64,000 nt of DNA from an uncultured Odoribacter sp. Lineage in GTDB: Bacteria; Bacteroidota; Bacteroidia; Bacteroidales; Marinifilaceae. The number at the start of each line of letters is the position of its first letter. Position 1 is the stretch's first letter. The position numbers were made by a program, and so were the translations under genes. The notes below the pieces were generated by a model. It was not told the origin of the DNA. It saw only the letters and a program-made list of their open reading frames with translations, and did not search any database. Below are positions 24,734 to 32,578 of the stretch, piece after piece. The stretch lies in contig CAJTPD010000007.1 in assembly GCA_910578105.1 (NCBI GenBank), forward strand, positions 62,001 through 126,000. Reading direction: 5' to 3'.

Positions 24734-26066
24734 TTTTTAATTTTCCAATAGAAAATTTATATTCTATTGCTAATGCAATTCCAGGTATTAATAAAACCGC
24801 CCCCATAGAATATGCTATCCCTATTAACCCGATATGCCTTGCGGCTAAAATAGCTATCGGAATAAAAAATATAGCTCCAACTGACATGGTTATCATTTGG
24901 ATTTTTAACCTACCAGTTCCATTGGAATATGCAGCAAATAATATACTCCACATATATATGGAAGAATAAATCGCCAATGAAAAACATAATGAATATGAAA
25001 TCGAGACATCATAACCTATCCAAATATGAAAAATGGGCTGGGATATAAAAACCATCAATAGCAAAGCAAAACTACAAAGGCTCCAAATTTTAATCATCTT
25101 ATTCATACTCAAAACAATCCATTTTACATCTTTTCTTACATAGGCATCGGTTATGGCAGACCATAATGGCGAAATTATTATACTGAACCCAATAACAACA
25201 AGATTGCAATATTTGAATGCAATATTATAAGGGGTAACCTCTGCCGGAGAGAAAAGTTTTGAAATAATAAAATTTGACGTAGCAAAAATCACGAGACCAG
25301 ACAATTGAAGGGCAAAGAACTGAATTCCCAACCCAACAAGGGAATTTGCATATTTAAACTTAACAGCATTTACACGAGGTTTTATTTCCTTATGAAGTTT
25401 AAAAAATGTAATCGGAAACGCTATTATATATACGATTACAGGAGATAAAGAAAATGCTATCGCAACTTTCATCAGACTACTTTCAGAGGTATAAGTTAAA
25501 ATATATATCCATACAAAAGATAGAAATGAACCTGCGAAAGTCAGAAAATCATTTACCCATGTGTCCTGGTAAGACAAAAAAATTGCACCTATAATTCTGA
25601 ACGCAAAACAGATGCACAAGCAAAACATGACAATCATGACAATTGCATCCAAATTACGTATGGAAGATTCTACATTTAATATATTGTACCAACTGACAAA
25701 AGAACTCAGAATCAGAAAAAGAACATATAATATCAAGGCGATAAAGAATAACAAAACCAATGCAGTACTTACATATGTCTGAGCCATTTTATAATCTTTA
25801 ATAGCTAAAGCCTCTGTAAGTTTATTTCGTAATCCATTACCCAATCCTATATCAAAATAATTTATCCATGTCAATATAGAATTCAAAGTTATCCATATAC
25901 CATATTCATAAGGATTAAGATAATCTAAAGTTAAAGGAACTAAAAGTAATGATACTAAGATTCCCAAACCCTTTATAATGAGTGAATAAGAAATATTCCT
26001 ATTCACTTTTTGTGTTCGCCCATCCGGATTATTCCAAAAATGAGATATTTTAGCTCTTATATTCAT
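24717..26066 (-). CDS. wzx: Oligosaccharide flippase (Wzx-like), first gene of the operon
   Basis: The 449-residue protein has about twelve to fourteen hydrophobic helices and begins MNIRAKISHFWNNPDGRTQK, then NISYSLIIKGLGILVSLLLV and LTLDYLNPYEYGIWITLNSI with FDIGLGNGLRNKLTEALA, which is a typical MOP/PST-superfamily start of O-antigen flippases. It moves the lipid-linked repeat unit across the inner membrane. As the first gene of the operon it follows a long untranslated leader (about 26067-26380) that crosses the left inverted repeat of the invertible segment. AT-rich, unlike the rml genes. Confidence 0.88.
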   Translation of the reverse strand: MNIRAKISHFWNNPDGRTQKVNRNISYSLIIKGLGILVSLLLVPLTLDYLNPYEYGIWITLNSILTWINYFDIGLGNGLRNKLTEALAIKDYKMAQTYVSTALVLLFFIALILYVLFLILSSFVSWYNILNVESSIRNLDAIVMIVMFCLCICFAFRIIGAIFLSYQDTWVNDFLTFAGSFLSFVWIYILTYTSESSLMKVAIAFSLSPVIVYIIAFPITFFKLHKEIKPRVNAVKFKYANSLVGLGIQFFALQLSGLVIFATSNFIISKLFSPAEVTPYNIAFKYCNLVVIGFSIIISPLWSAITDAYVRKDVKWIVLSMNKMIKIWSLCSFALLLMVFISQPIFHIWIGYDVSISYSLCFSLAIYSSIYMWSILFAAYSNGTGRLKIQMITMSVGAIFFIPIAILAARHIGLIGIAYSMGAVLLIPGIALAIEYKFSIGKLKNECST

Positions 26067-26380
26067 ATAAACATGAAGCTAACTGTCATAACCCTAACGA
26101 AATACCTGAATAATATATATTAACAGAAATTAGTTAATCACCTTAGATTTATTGCAAGGATGTATGTAGTTACCTAACTTACAAACCAAGAGTCTCAATT
26201 AAATCAGAATTTAATTGGACTTTTTTAGTACAAATTATCCCACTGAATTTATTCAAACGAAACTCAGGGTAAATTCAGTTTACTGCTTGATTTCTATACG
26301 ATTATCTTTTAGAAAAGGAGCTGTTTAGGTACGCTCCGCGGTCCTCAGTGTCATATTTTACTGAAGAACCATTCAAATTT
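26067..26380 (-). promoter_or_regulatory. Long structured leader of the polysaccharide operon
   Basis: No gene is seen in the bases between the flippase ATG and the invertase stop. If transcription starts near 26380, the mRNA has a leader of about 310 bases with two hairpins: arms TAAATTCAGT/ACTGAATTTA at 26242-26251 and 26270-26279, and the near-palindromic left recombination site at 26191-26220. On the minus strand neither hairpin has a T tract directly after it. UpxY proteins are known to act on such leaders in Bacteroides, and an UpxY-like gene closes this operon. Confidence 0.5.
26198..26224 (+). repeat. Left 27-bp inverted repeat flanking the invertase gene
   Basis: Bases 26198-26224 are the exact reverse complement of 27108-27134. 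The site is also nearly self-palindromic: arms ATTAAAT and ATTTAAT around the centre CAGA, then outward TTGGACT on the inner side and a less perfect AGTCTCA on the outer side. The asymmetric centre (CAGA here, TCTG at the right copy) gives each site a direction, and the two point against each other, as needed for inversion rather than excision. Confidence 0.9.
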
Positions 26381-26386
26381 TCAATG

Positions 26387-26417
26387 CAAAAGTAAACTTT
26401 TATTTCCCCATAACAAA
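26387..26417 (-). promoter_or_regulatory. Outward promoter for the polysaccharide operon inside the invertible segment
   Basis: On the minus strand TTTG (26414-26417) is followed by exactly 19 bases and TACTTTTG (26387-26394), a full match to TTTG-N19/20-TAnnTTTG. Initiation would be near 26380. It lies just after the invertase stop at 26433 and reads leftward across the left inverted repeat to the flippase gene, so it would turn away from the operon if the segment inverts. Confidence 0.7.
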
Positions 26418-26432
26418 CAAAATTTTGCCTTT

Positions 26433-27050
26433 TCAGTTTCGGGGAACATATCTTAATGGAACATTTTCCAATTGCAGGTATTTGTATAATGTACTTTTGC
26501 TCTTAATTTCAATTTGTTGGCAAATTTGTTTTACAGTATATCCTTTTCGATATAGTGTGGCAGCCTTTTTCACTTTTTGCAGAGTAACCACATTCAAGCC
26601 CTGAGGCCTTCCAAATTTTGTTCCTCTTTTACGGGCAGCCTCCCGGCCTTCACGTGTCCTTTCCATAATGACATTCCGTTCAAATTCTGCCAATGCTGCA
26701 AAAATATGCATAGTGAATTTTCCCATATAATCTGTCGTATCAATATTGTCTTTTACTGATTTAATGCGAATCTTTTTACTTTCAAGTTCAGAACAAATCC
26801 GGACAATTTCAGACAAACTACGGGCCAAACGGTCTAATTTATACACAACCAATACATCTCCGGCCTGCAATATAGAAAGGCAATGTTCTAATTCAGGCCG
26901 TTTTTTTACTCCTGAAATTTTTTCACAAAATATTTGTACGCAATCCTGACGCTGTAACACATCCAGTTGCATATCCAGATTCTGGTCACGCGTACTCACC
27001 CTGGCATAACCAATGATCCTTCCCTGGACCTCTTTGTTGATAACTGTCAT
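26433..27050 (-). CDS. Serine DNA invertase (Hin/Gin/Mpi type)
   Basis: The start ATG at 27050 is chosen; the open frame reaches 27212 but that extension runs through the right inverted repeat and lacks family sequence. The 205 residues have the resolvase catalytic domain (IIGYARVSTRDQNLDMQLDV, nucleophile Ser19; VVYKLDRLARSLSEIV; IDTTDYMGKFTMHIFAALAE; ERNVIMERTREGREAA) and a C-terminal helix-turn-helix (LYRKGYTVKQICQQIEIKSK, then STLYKYL). Length and layout equal Hin/Gin invertases, not long transposon-type serine integrases. Being enclosed by 27-bp inverted repeats, it most likely inverts its own segment; a promoter match (27080-27087) lies upstream. Confidence 0.9.
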   Translation of the reverse strand: MTVINKEVQGRIIGYARVSTRDQNLDMQLDVLQRQDCVQIFCEKISGVKKRPELEHCLSILQAGDVLVVYKLDRLARSLSEIVRICSELESKKIRIKSVKDNIDTTDYMGKFTMHIFAALAEFERNVIMERTREGREAARKRGTKFGRPQGLNVVTLQKVKKAATLYRKGYTVKQICQQIEIKSKSTLYKYLQLENVPLRYVPRN

Positions 27051-27079
27051 GTTCTCCCAATAACAAACGAAGTTTATTA

Positions 27080-27110
27080 CAAAAATATAAATGTTATCGG
27101 AATTGTTAAA
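27080..27110 (-). promoter_or_regulatory. Probable promoter of the invertase gene
   Basis: TATTTTTG (27080-27087, minus strand) fits TAnnTTTG; 19 bases upstream is TTTA (27107-27110), three of four positions of the -33 element, and it touches the edge of the right inverted repeat. The leader would be only about 25 bases. Binding of the invertase to the repeat could thus interfere with its own transcription. Confidence 0.45.
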
Positions 27111-27134
27111 AGTCCAATTAAATTCTGATTTAAT
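27108..27134 (+). repeat. Right 27-bp inverted repeat flanking the invertase gene
   Basis: Exact reverse complement of 26198-26224. Together with its outer flank it forms a 14-bp arm dyad with one mismatch around the centre TCTG (27110-27141: AAGTCCAATTAAAT, then ATTTAATCGGACTT) followed by more T residues, so it could also work as a bidirectional terminator. The inner halves of the two sites are identical and the outer halves have diverged. Confidence 0.9.
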
Positions 27135-27401
27135 CGGACTTTTTTTATTATATACCTGTAACTGCCGGGTCCGCTGATAGCATAAGCCAAGGCAAGATAT
27201 GTGTATAGACAAATCCGGATTAAATCCAGTATAAATCCTGAAAATAATCAGATCAATAATTAAGTAAACCTGTTTTAATCCGGTTTAAATTCGGATTTTA
27301 ATTATTTTTTTATTAATTTTATAGTGGCTAATGCCTGAGGGAACTTTAAGGGAAGCATTGCCATCGGAAGCTTTTGTCGTTTTCTAATAAAAAACCGGGA
27401 T
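27135..27401. other. Gene-free stretch with degenerate copies of the recombination-site motif
   Basis: No gene is seen. The stretch has several AT-rich dyads related to the inverted repeats: GGATTAAATCC at 27217-27227 and, at 27280-27303, CCGGTTTAAATTCGGATTTT followed by AATT, which matches the core of the right repeat with a few substitutions and single-base insertions, in the same direction. A T-rich stretch follows at 27303-27312. No good promoter for the gene at 27402 was found. Confidence 0.4.
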
Positions 27402-28049
27402 ATGGGTATAGCAAAATCCAACTTATTGAATCACCTGAAAGGAAGTGTCGGAAACATTATCCTTTATGAAGTGAACGGACAACTGAGAATGAGGAGTAAG
27501 ACGGGACGGTATAAAAAATCGAAAAGTAGCCGGCAAAAGGCACAGAAGAACAGATTTAAAGGGGCAGCTTCATTCTATCACAAACTGGAAATGCCGATGT
27601 ATATGACCTGGAGCGACGCCACACGCGGGCAAAACATCAGCGGATATAATCTGTTTATAAAAGAAAATATCCATAACTTCACAGAGACCGGAGAACCCGC
27701 CGCATTTTCAGGTCTGAAAATATGTTACGGCCCGCTTTATATTCCGGAGCATTTCGGAATGCAATATACCGCTCCGGACCTTATCCGTCTGGAATGGGAT
27801 GCCGGGTATGAAAATCCGGGGTTCCGCGACGATTTATTACAAATAGCTATTTACGACAAAACCAGGATAGACGACGGCGAAATATACTGGCTGGAACATT
27901 GCGGAACAATACGGGCTACAGGGGAATATACATTTACCCTCCCGGCCGGAAGAGGTGAGGAAATCCATTTGTTTGCTTTTTTCAAAAACAAATACCGGAA
28001 TATTTTTTCGGAAAGCCGCTTTCTGGGAACAGTGGTAAAGGAAAAATAA
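27402..28049 (+). CDS. Uncharacterised Bacteroidota protein, possibly DUF6266-like
   Basis: The 215-residue protein begins MGIAKSNLLNHLKGSVGNII with LRMRSKTGRYKKSKSSRQKA and a KAQKNRFKGAASFY block. This beginning (a short helix, a GxVG strand, a basic RxRxK segment and a region with TWSDATRGQNISGYNLFIKE) recalls DUF6266, a family of Bacteroidota proteins of unknown function; I am not certain of the assignment. The remaining part is rich in strands (LIRLEWDAGYENPGFRDDLL, TYTFTLPAGRGEE-like) and has no signal peptide or membrane helix. It is the first gene to the right of the invertible segment and would be the one in front of the switched promoter after inversion. Confidence 0.6.
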   Translation: MGIAKSNLLNHLKGSVGNIILYEVNGQLRMRSKTGRYKKSKSSRQKAQKNRFKGAASFYHKLEMPMYMTWSDATRGQNISGYNLFIKENIHNFTETGEPAAFSGLKICYGPLYIPEHFGMQYTAPDLIRLEWDAGYENPGFRDDLLQIAIYDKTRIDDGEIYWLEHCGTIRATGEYTFTLPAGRGEEIHLFAFFKNKYRNIFSESRFLGTVVKEK

Positions 28050-28057
28050 ACTGTACC

Positions 28058-28099
28058 CCGGCAACAGAAATGAACGGGTTCATTTCGTTCTACTGCCGG
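28058..28099. terminator. Strong hairpin between the 27.4-kb gene and topB
   Basis: Outer arms CCGGCA (28058-28063) and TGCCGG (28094-28099) enclose a perfect inner stem GAAATGAAC / GTTCATTTC (28067-28075, 28078-28086) with a GG loop. Only a short T run follows, so this could be a weak terminator or an mRNA structure. It overlaps the upstream part of the topB promoter. Confidence 0.45.
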
Positions 28100-28114
28100 T
28101 TTACATTATCTTTG
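28083..28114 (+). promoter_or_regulatory. Probable topB promoter
   Basis: TATCTTTG (28107-28114) fully fits TAnnTTTG; TTTC at 28083-28086 stands 20 bases upstream as a three-of-four -33 element. Initiation near 28121 would give a leader of about 20 bases to the ATG at 28141. Confidence 0.5.
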
Positions 28115-28140
28115 CCGCCAGAATCAAGCTGTGCGGAATT

Positions 28141-30231
28141 ATGAAAATGTGTATTGCAGAAAAACCGAGTGTGGCCAGGGAAATCGCTAATATTCTGGGA
28201 GCTACGAACCGGCGGGATGGGTATCTCGAAGGGAATGGCTATTGCGTGACCTGGACATTCGGCCATTTATGCACTTTACAGGAACCGGGAGAATACACGG
28301 AAAAATGGCAAAAATGGAACATGGGAACATTACCGATGATTCCTTCCAAATTCCGTATCCGGCTGATTGAAGACGAGGGAATAAAAAAACAATTCGCCAT
28401 CATTGAAGAATTGGTTTCCAAGGCTGAAATGGTCATCAACTGCGGGGATGCCGGCCAGGAAGGGGAACTGATACAACGCTGGGTGCTCACAAAAGCCAAA
28501 TGCAGCGTACCGGTCAAACGCCTTTGGATTTCCTCACTGACCGAAGAAGCCATCCGGGAAGGATTCGAAAAACTCATGGACGGCAAAGAATTTGATTCTC
28601 TGTATGCAGCCGGTTCCGCCCGGGCCATCGGCGACTGGCTGCTGGGCATGAACGCCACCCGGGCATATACCCTGAAATACGGCACCGGCAAAAATGTATT
28701 GTCCATCGGCCGGGTACAAACACCCACACTGGCACTGGTCGTGGAACGGCAAAAAGCCATCGAGAATTTCAAACCGGAAACCTACTGGGAAATCCGGACA
28801 AATTACAGGGACGGTATATTTTCCTGCCAGCGCGGACGTTTCAATAAAAAAGAAGAAGCAGAAGCCATTCTGGAAAAAATCACACCCCAGGAACTGGAAA
28901 TTCTCAGCGTTGAACGTAAAAAAGCCATGGAACATCCTCCCAAACTTTTCGACCTGACATCGTTACAAGTGGAATGTAACCGCAAATTCGCTTTCACGGC
29001 CGAAAATACGTTAAAAATCATCCAATCCCTGTATGAAAAAAAACTGACCACCTATCCCCGTGTAGACACGAGTTTTTTACCCAACGACCAATATGCCAAA
29101 GTACCCAAAATCCTAAAGGCATTAAAACCTTACGAGGCCCTGACAAAACCGGTATTGGAAGGCGGTAAAATACGCAAATCCCCCAAAGTGTTCAACGATA
29201 AAAAAATTACCGACCACCATGCCATCATCCCGACAGGCGTATTCAGTTACGACATCTCGCCGGACGAGAAAAGAGTCTACGACTTGGTGGCCAGACGTTT
29301 CATTGCCGTGTTTTACCCCGATTGCGAAATGGCCAACACAACGGTAATGGCCAAAATCGGGGACGAAGATTTCAAGGCCACCGGAAAACAAATCATCAAT
29401 CCGGCCTGGCGGGTGGTTTTCGGCAACAACACAGACAAACAAAACGAAGAAAACGTGCTGCCGGTTTACGAAAAAGGAGAACACGGCCCCCACACACCAG
29501 AATTGCAGGAAAAACAAACACAACCTCCGAAATATTATACAGAAGCCGATTTATTAAGAGCCATGGAAACGGCCGGCAAACAAGTGGAAGACGAAGAACT
29601 CAGGGACCTGATGAAAGAAAACGGCATCGGCCGTCCCTCCACACGCGCCAACATCATTGAAACCCTGTTCAAACGCCAATACATCCGCAAAGACAAAAAA
29701 CGGATATCAGCCACCTCCACCGGCATAGAGCTGATAGATACCATCCAGAACGACCTGCTGAAATCCGCAGAACTGACCGGACAATGGGAAAAGAAACTGC
29801 GGATGATTGAAGACGGCACCTACCAGGTGACGGACTTCATGGAGGAACTGAAAGTCATGGTAAACGAAATTGTCCACTTTGTCCGGTATGCCTCTACCAA
29901 AACAATCACCGTGGAAGAAACCGGAACGGAAAAAGAAAAAAAAGACAAGCCGGAAAAAAAAGAACCGGAAAAGCTGAAATGTCCGAAATGCGGGCAAGGC
30001 GAGGTGGTGAAAGGAAAAACCGCCTGGGGATGCACCTTGTACCGGAAATCATGCGATTTTCTCATTCCTTTGGAAATACAAGGGAAAAAGCTGACCCAAA
30101 AACAGGTCGAAACGCTTGTACAAAAAGGAAGAACCGGAAAAATATCAGGATTTAAAACAGCTGAAGGCAACAGCTTTAATGCAATCATCGTTCTGGACGA
30201 AAATAAACATCCGAATGTGGAGAAAATCTAA
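28141..30231 (+). CDS. topB: DNA topoisomerase III
   Basis: The 696-residue type IA topoisomerase starts MKMCIAEKPSVAREIANILG (Toprim, with Glu in AEKPS), has the acidic NCGDAGQEGELIQRWV (variant of DxDxE), SSLTEEAIREGF, the gate region and the active-site Tyr305 in LTTYPRVDTSFL. DHHAIIPTG and GIGRPSTRANIIETL are standard. At the end KCPKCGQGEVVKGK and a second Cys pattern give a zinc-ribbon, then a topoisomerase-associated C-terminal domain. It relaxes and decatenates single-stranded DNA. Such TopB copies in Bacteroidota are found both on the core chromosome and in conjugative elements; here no transfer genes surround it. Confidence 0.96.
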   Translation: MKMCIAEKPSVAREIANILGATNRRDGYLEGNGYCVTWTFGHLCTLQEPGEYTEKWQKWNMGTLPMIPSKFRIRLIEDEGIKKQFAIIEELVSKAEMVINCGDAGQEGELIQRWVLTKAKCSVPVKRLWISSLTEEAIREGFEKLMDGKEFDSLYAAGSARAIGDWLLGMNATRAYTLKYGTGKNVLSIGRVQTPTLALVVERQKAIENFKPETYWEIRTNYRDGIFSCQRGRFNKKEEAEAILEKITPQELEILSVERKKAMEHPPKLFDLTSLQVECNRKFAFTAENTLKIIQSLYEKKLTTYPRVDTSFLPNDQYAKVPKILKALKPYEALTKPVLEGGKIRKSPKVFNDKKITDHHAIIPTGVFSYDISPDEKRVYDLVARRFIAVFYPDCEMANTTVMAKIGDEDFKATGKQIINPAWRVVFGNNTDKQNEENVLPVYEKGEHGPHTPELQEKQTQPPKYYTEADLLRAMETAGKQVEDEELRDLMKENGIGRPSTRANIIETLFKRQYIRKDKKRISATSTGIELIDTIQNDLLKSAELTGQWEKKLRMIEDGTYQVTDFMEELKVMVNEIVHFVRYASTKTITVEETGTEKEKKDKPEKKEPEKLKCPKCGQGEVVKGKTAWGCTLYRKSCDFLIPLEIQGKKLTQKQVETLVQKGRTGKISGFKTAEGNSFNAIIVLDENKHPNVEKI

Positions 30232-30283
30232 AAAGTAATTAACTTTACAGCCAACAGAACCATAGGTTTGTGCATTCAGTGAT

Positions 30284-30835
30284 ATGAGCCAAAGTACTCT
30301 ACCCTCATTTAAAACTATATTCCGGGAATTGTATCCCGGAATGGTAAGAATTGCTTTGTTTTATATTCACGACCTGCCAACGGCCGAAGACATTACCCAG
30401 GAAGTCTTTGCCAAACTCTGGGAAAAACGGAAGCAACTGGAAACGATAGACAACCTGAAAGGCTACCTTTCATATGCTGTCAAAAACCATTGTTTAAATC
30501 ATCTGAAACACCAGCAAGTCATCACCAAACACCAGCAGGAATACCTGAAACAAATAGCCACGGATGACCGGCCCGACGAATTTATCCAAAAAGTACAGAC
30601 TTCCTTGGGAAAACTTCCTCCCAAAAGGCGTCAGATTCTTGAAATGAGCATCGTTCAGGCCAAATCATATCAGGAAATAGCCGACCAGGAAGGCATATCC
30701 GTAAATACCGTAAAAGACCACATCAAAAAAGCTTACGCTTTCCTGCGCAAAGACATTCACCGGAATATCCCGGATTTCATTCTCTTCATTGCTTTTCAAA
30801 CGGCAACTCTTCTGCAAACAGACAAAATAAATTGA
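30284..30835 (+). CDS. ECF-type RNA polymerase sigma factor
   Basis: The 183 residues show sigma region 2 (FRELYPGMVRIALFYIHDLP, AEDITQEVFAKLWEKRKQLE, NLKGYLSYAVKNHCLNHLK) and region 4 (LPPKRRQILEMSIVQAKSYQ, EIADQEGISVNTVKDHIKKA), like the Bacteroidetes family of sigma-70 factors that usually pair with FecR-type anti-sigma proteins. No anti-sigma gene is next to it; instead two lipoprotein genes follow in the same direction. A TAGGTTTG box at 30263-30270 stands a little upstream of the ATG, without a clear -33 element. It probably directs a small regulon, perhaps including the two lipoproteins. Confidence 0.93.
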   Translation: MSQSTLPSFKTIFRELYPGMVRIALFYIHDLPTAEDITQEVFAKLWEKRKQLETIDNLKGYLSYAVKNHCLNHLKHQQVITKHQQEYLKQIATDDRPDEFIQKVQTSLGKLPPKRRQILEMSIVQAKSYQEIADQEGISVNTVKDHIKKAYAFLRKDIHRNIPDFILFIAFQTATLLQTDKIN

Positions 30836-30905
30836 GAAAAGTGTAGTTTTACTTGCAAAATTGAATGAAAAAAGCGTATTTTTAATTTACAAAAACATAA
30901 ACTTT

Positions 30906-32567
30906 ATGAAAATTCTGTGTTTGCCGGGAATTTTAGTGTTTTTTATCATCGGTTGCCACCGGAATAATCCTCCGGCAATACCGGACGGACCGGAATATTC
31001 ATCGGCTGTACTCCGCTATTATTCCGAAAACATCAGAGACACCCTGAAAACAAAAGCAGCCTGTTTTCTGCTAAGCCATTTGCAACAACATCAGTACAGC
31101 AACACCGGCAAACCGGACAGCAGCCTTCTGACCAAAAATCAGTTTATAAAACACATCGAACACAAATTTCACCAATTGGACTCATGTCCCTGGCTAACTG
31201 GTATCAGTTTTGAAAATTTCAGCGAATACCTTCTGCCCGACAACATAGATTGTAAAACGGAAAGCACCCGGACCGGACCGTCAAATCCTTACCGGGAAAG
31301 ATTCAATTACATCATCACACATTATGATGACTGCCTGAACTCTTCTTACCAACTGGTCAAACTCCTTTTAAAAGACCCTGCAAAAAGAGAAAAGACAACA
31401 GTAGCCGGAATCATACCCGAAATTCCGCTCCTCCGGGATTTAGGAATTCCGGCCACCATCGACTTCCTTCCGGTCACCAACCGGGAAAACCTGAAAAAAG
31501 CCTGGATGTTCATTCCCGACGACCGTCTTCAACCACAAATGCCCAACTACATGCATGCAGACCGCACCGGGAAAGTGTACCGGAAAACTTTCTCCCGTCA
31601 ACCCATCCCCCAGCCTGCACCCGGAGAATATATACCGTCTTTCTTCCGGAATCCCTTCCAAAAAGACGTCACTTCATTATACCTGCATACCCGGTCAGTT
31701 ACACTACCCGTTCCCAACGAAATAAAAGCACAGCATGCTTACCTGGCTATGTTTAACGATAGTGTATGGCAACCGGTAGCATGGGGAAAAATCGCAGACA
31801 ATCACTGCCGTTTTGAGCAATTAGGTACTCAAAACATCTACTTGCCGGTATATTATCAGGATTCGCTGCCAAAAACCTGGACCGCCCCCTTTATACTGGA
31901 AACCAACGGAAAAATCTGTTATCTCACCGGAGACACAACGTCCGTCAACCTGACAATAAACAGAATGCGCCCTTATTACTACAACAGTGACCGCTTGAAC
32001 AACTATTTTCCCGGCACTCACTTCGAAAGTGCCGATGATGCCACATTCAAGAACGGAAAAAACAAGTATGCTATCAACTACCCTCATTACCAATGGGGCC
32101 GAATCAAATTAACTCCGCCCTGCCAAAAACGTTACTGGCGGCACACCGGTCACCCCAGATTCCCGTATTATCTGGCAGAATTACAATTTTTGGACACCAC
32201 AGGCCAGGTGTTATCCGGCAAATTCTTCGGTCCTGACATTCAAAATGCGGAAACCATAACCGACAACAACCCGGATACCTATAAAGGATATAAAGGCTGG
32301 ATTGGCGTAGACCTCGGGAAACCGGTATTTGTTTCTGAAATCCGCTACCTGCTGACCTTACCGCACCGAATCCGCAAAAACCACCATTATGAATTGCTTT
32401 ATTTTTATGAAGGCCGGTGGCAATGCGCAGCAGCCCGCACAGCTCCCGGCGAAGAAATCACATTCCCGGCAATCCCGGCAGGATTTCTCTACCGCTTAGC
32501 CGATACAGAGCGGAATGAATACAGCAATATTTTCACCATCCAAGACCAAAAAATACAATTCCGGTAA
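30906..32567 (+). CDS. Lipoprotein of the transglutaminase-like/discoidin type, apparently inactive paralogue
   Basis: The ATG at 30906 is chosen as it gives the lipoprotein signal MKILCLPGILVFFIIGC; the open frame starts 15 codons earlier. The 553 residues align by eye with the next gene: KTKAACFLLSHLQQH, FSEYLLPDNI, GIPATIDFLPVTNRE, EYIPSFFRNPFQKDVTSLYL, WRHTGHPRFPYYLAELQF and a C-terminal discoidin-like WIGVDLGKPVFVSEIRYLL. At the site where the neighbour has its Cys (YDCTSTS) this protein has VAGIIPE, and at the His position (GRHYW) it has LKKAWMF. So the transglutaminase-like catalytic residues seem lost and it may bind rather than cut. Promoter candidate TTG-N21-TATTTTTA at about 30857-30888. 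Confidence 0.75.
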   Translation: MKILCLPGILVFFIIGCHRNNPPAIPDGPEYSSAVLRYYSENIRDTLKTKAACFLLSHLQQHQYSNTGKPDSSLLTKNQFIKHIEHKFHQLDSCPWLTGISFENFSEYLLPDNIDCKTESTRTGPSNPYRERFNYIITHYDDCLNSSYQLVKLLLKDPAKREKTTVAGIIPEIPLLRDLGIPATIDFLPVTNRENLKKAWMFIPDDRLQPQMPNYMHADRTGKVYRKTFSRQPIPQPAPGEYIPSFFRNPFQKDVTSLYLHTRSVTLPVPNEIKAQHAYLAMFNDSVWQPVAWGKIADNHCRFEQLGTQNIYLPVYYQDSLPKTWTAPFILETNGKICYLTGDTTSVNLTINRMRPYYYNSDRLNNYFPGTHFESADDATFKNGKNKYAINYPHYQWGRIKLTPPCQKRYWRHTGHPRFPYYLAELQFLDTTGQVLSGKFFGPDIQNAETITDNNPDTYKGYKGWIGVDLGKPVFVSEIRYLLTLPHRIRKNHHYELLYFYEGRWQCAAARTAPGEEITFPAIPAGFLYRLADTERNEYSNIFTIQDQKIQFR

Positions 32568-32578
32568 AATAAAAGTCC

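Larger units (their letters stand above)
26198..27134. mobile_element. Putative invertible DNA segment carrying its own invertase and an outward promoter
   Basis: A 937-base segment bounded by perfect 27-bp inverted repeats contains a Hin/Mpi-type serine invertase gene and, between that gene's stop and the left repeat, a promoter facing out to the polysaccharide operon. Seen: the repeats, the recombinase, the promoter match. Known: serine invertases flip DNA between short dyad sites in inverted orientation, and Bacteroides capsule promoters are switched this way. Inferred: the shown orientation is ON for the operon and inversion would disconnect it. The repeats could instead be the ends of a transposon, but no target-site duplication is evident and the repeats carry their own dyad as invertase sites do. 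Confidence 0.72.

Noticed and set aside
26198..27134. Reading the 27-bp repeats as terminal repeats of an insertion sequence
   Set aside because: The enclosed gene is a short Hin-type invertase, not a transposase; no target-site duplication is seen; the repeats carry their own dyad with an asymmetric centre as invertase sites do.
27051..27212. A longer invertase starting at 27212
   Set aside because: The extra 54 codons run through the right inverted repeat and do not resemble the family; ATG 27050 gives the normal start just before IIGYARVST.
28239..30188. Several minus-strand open frames over topB
   Set aside because: They are antisense shadows of a well-supported topoisomerase III, with Phe- and Cys-rich low-complexity translations.
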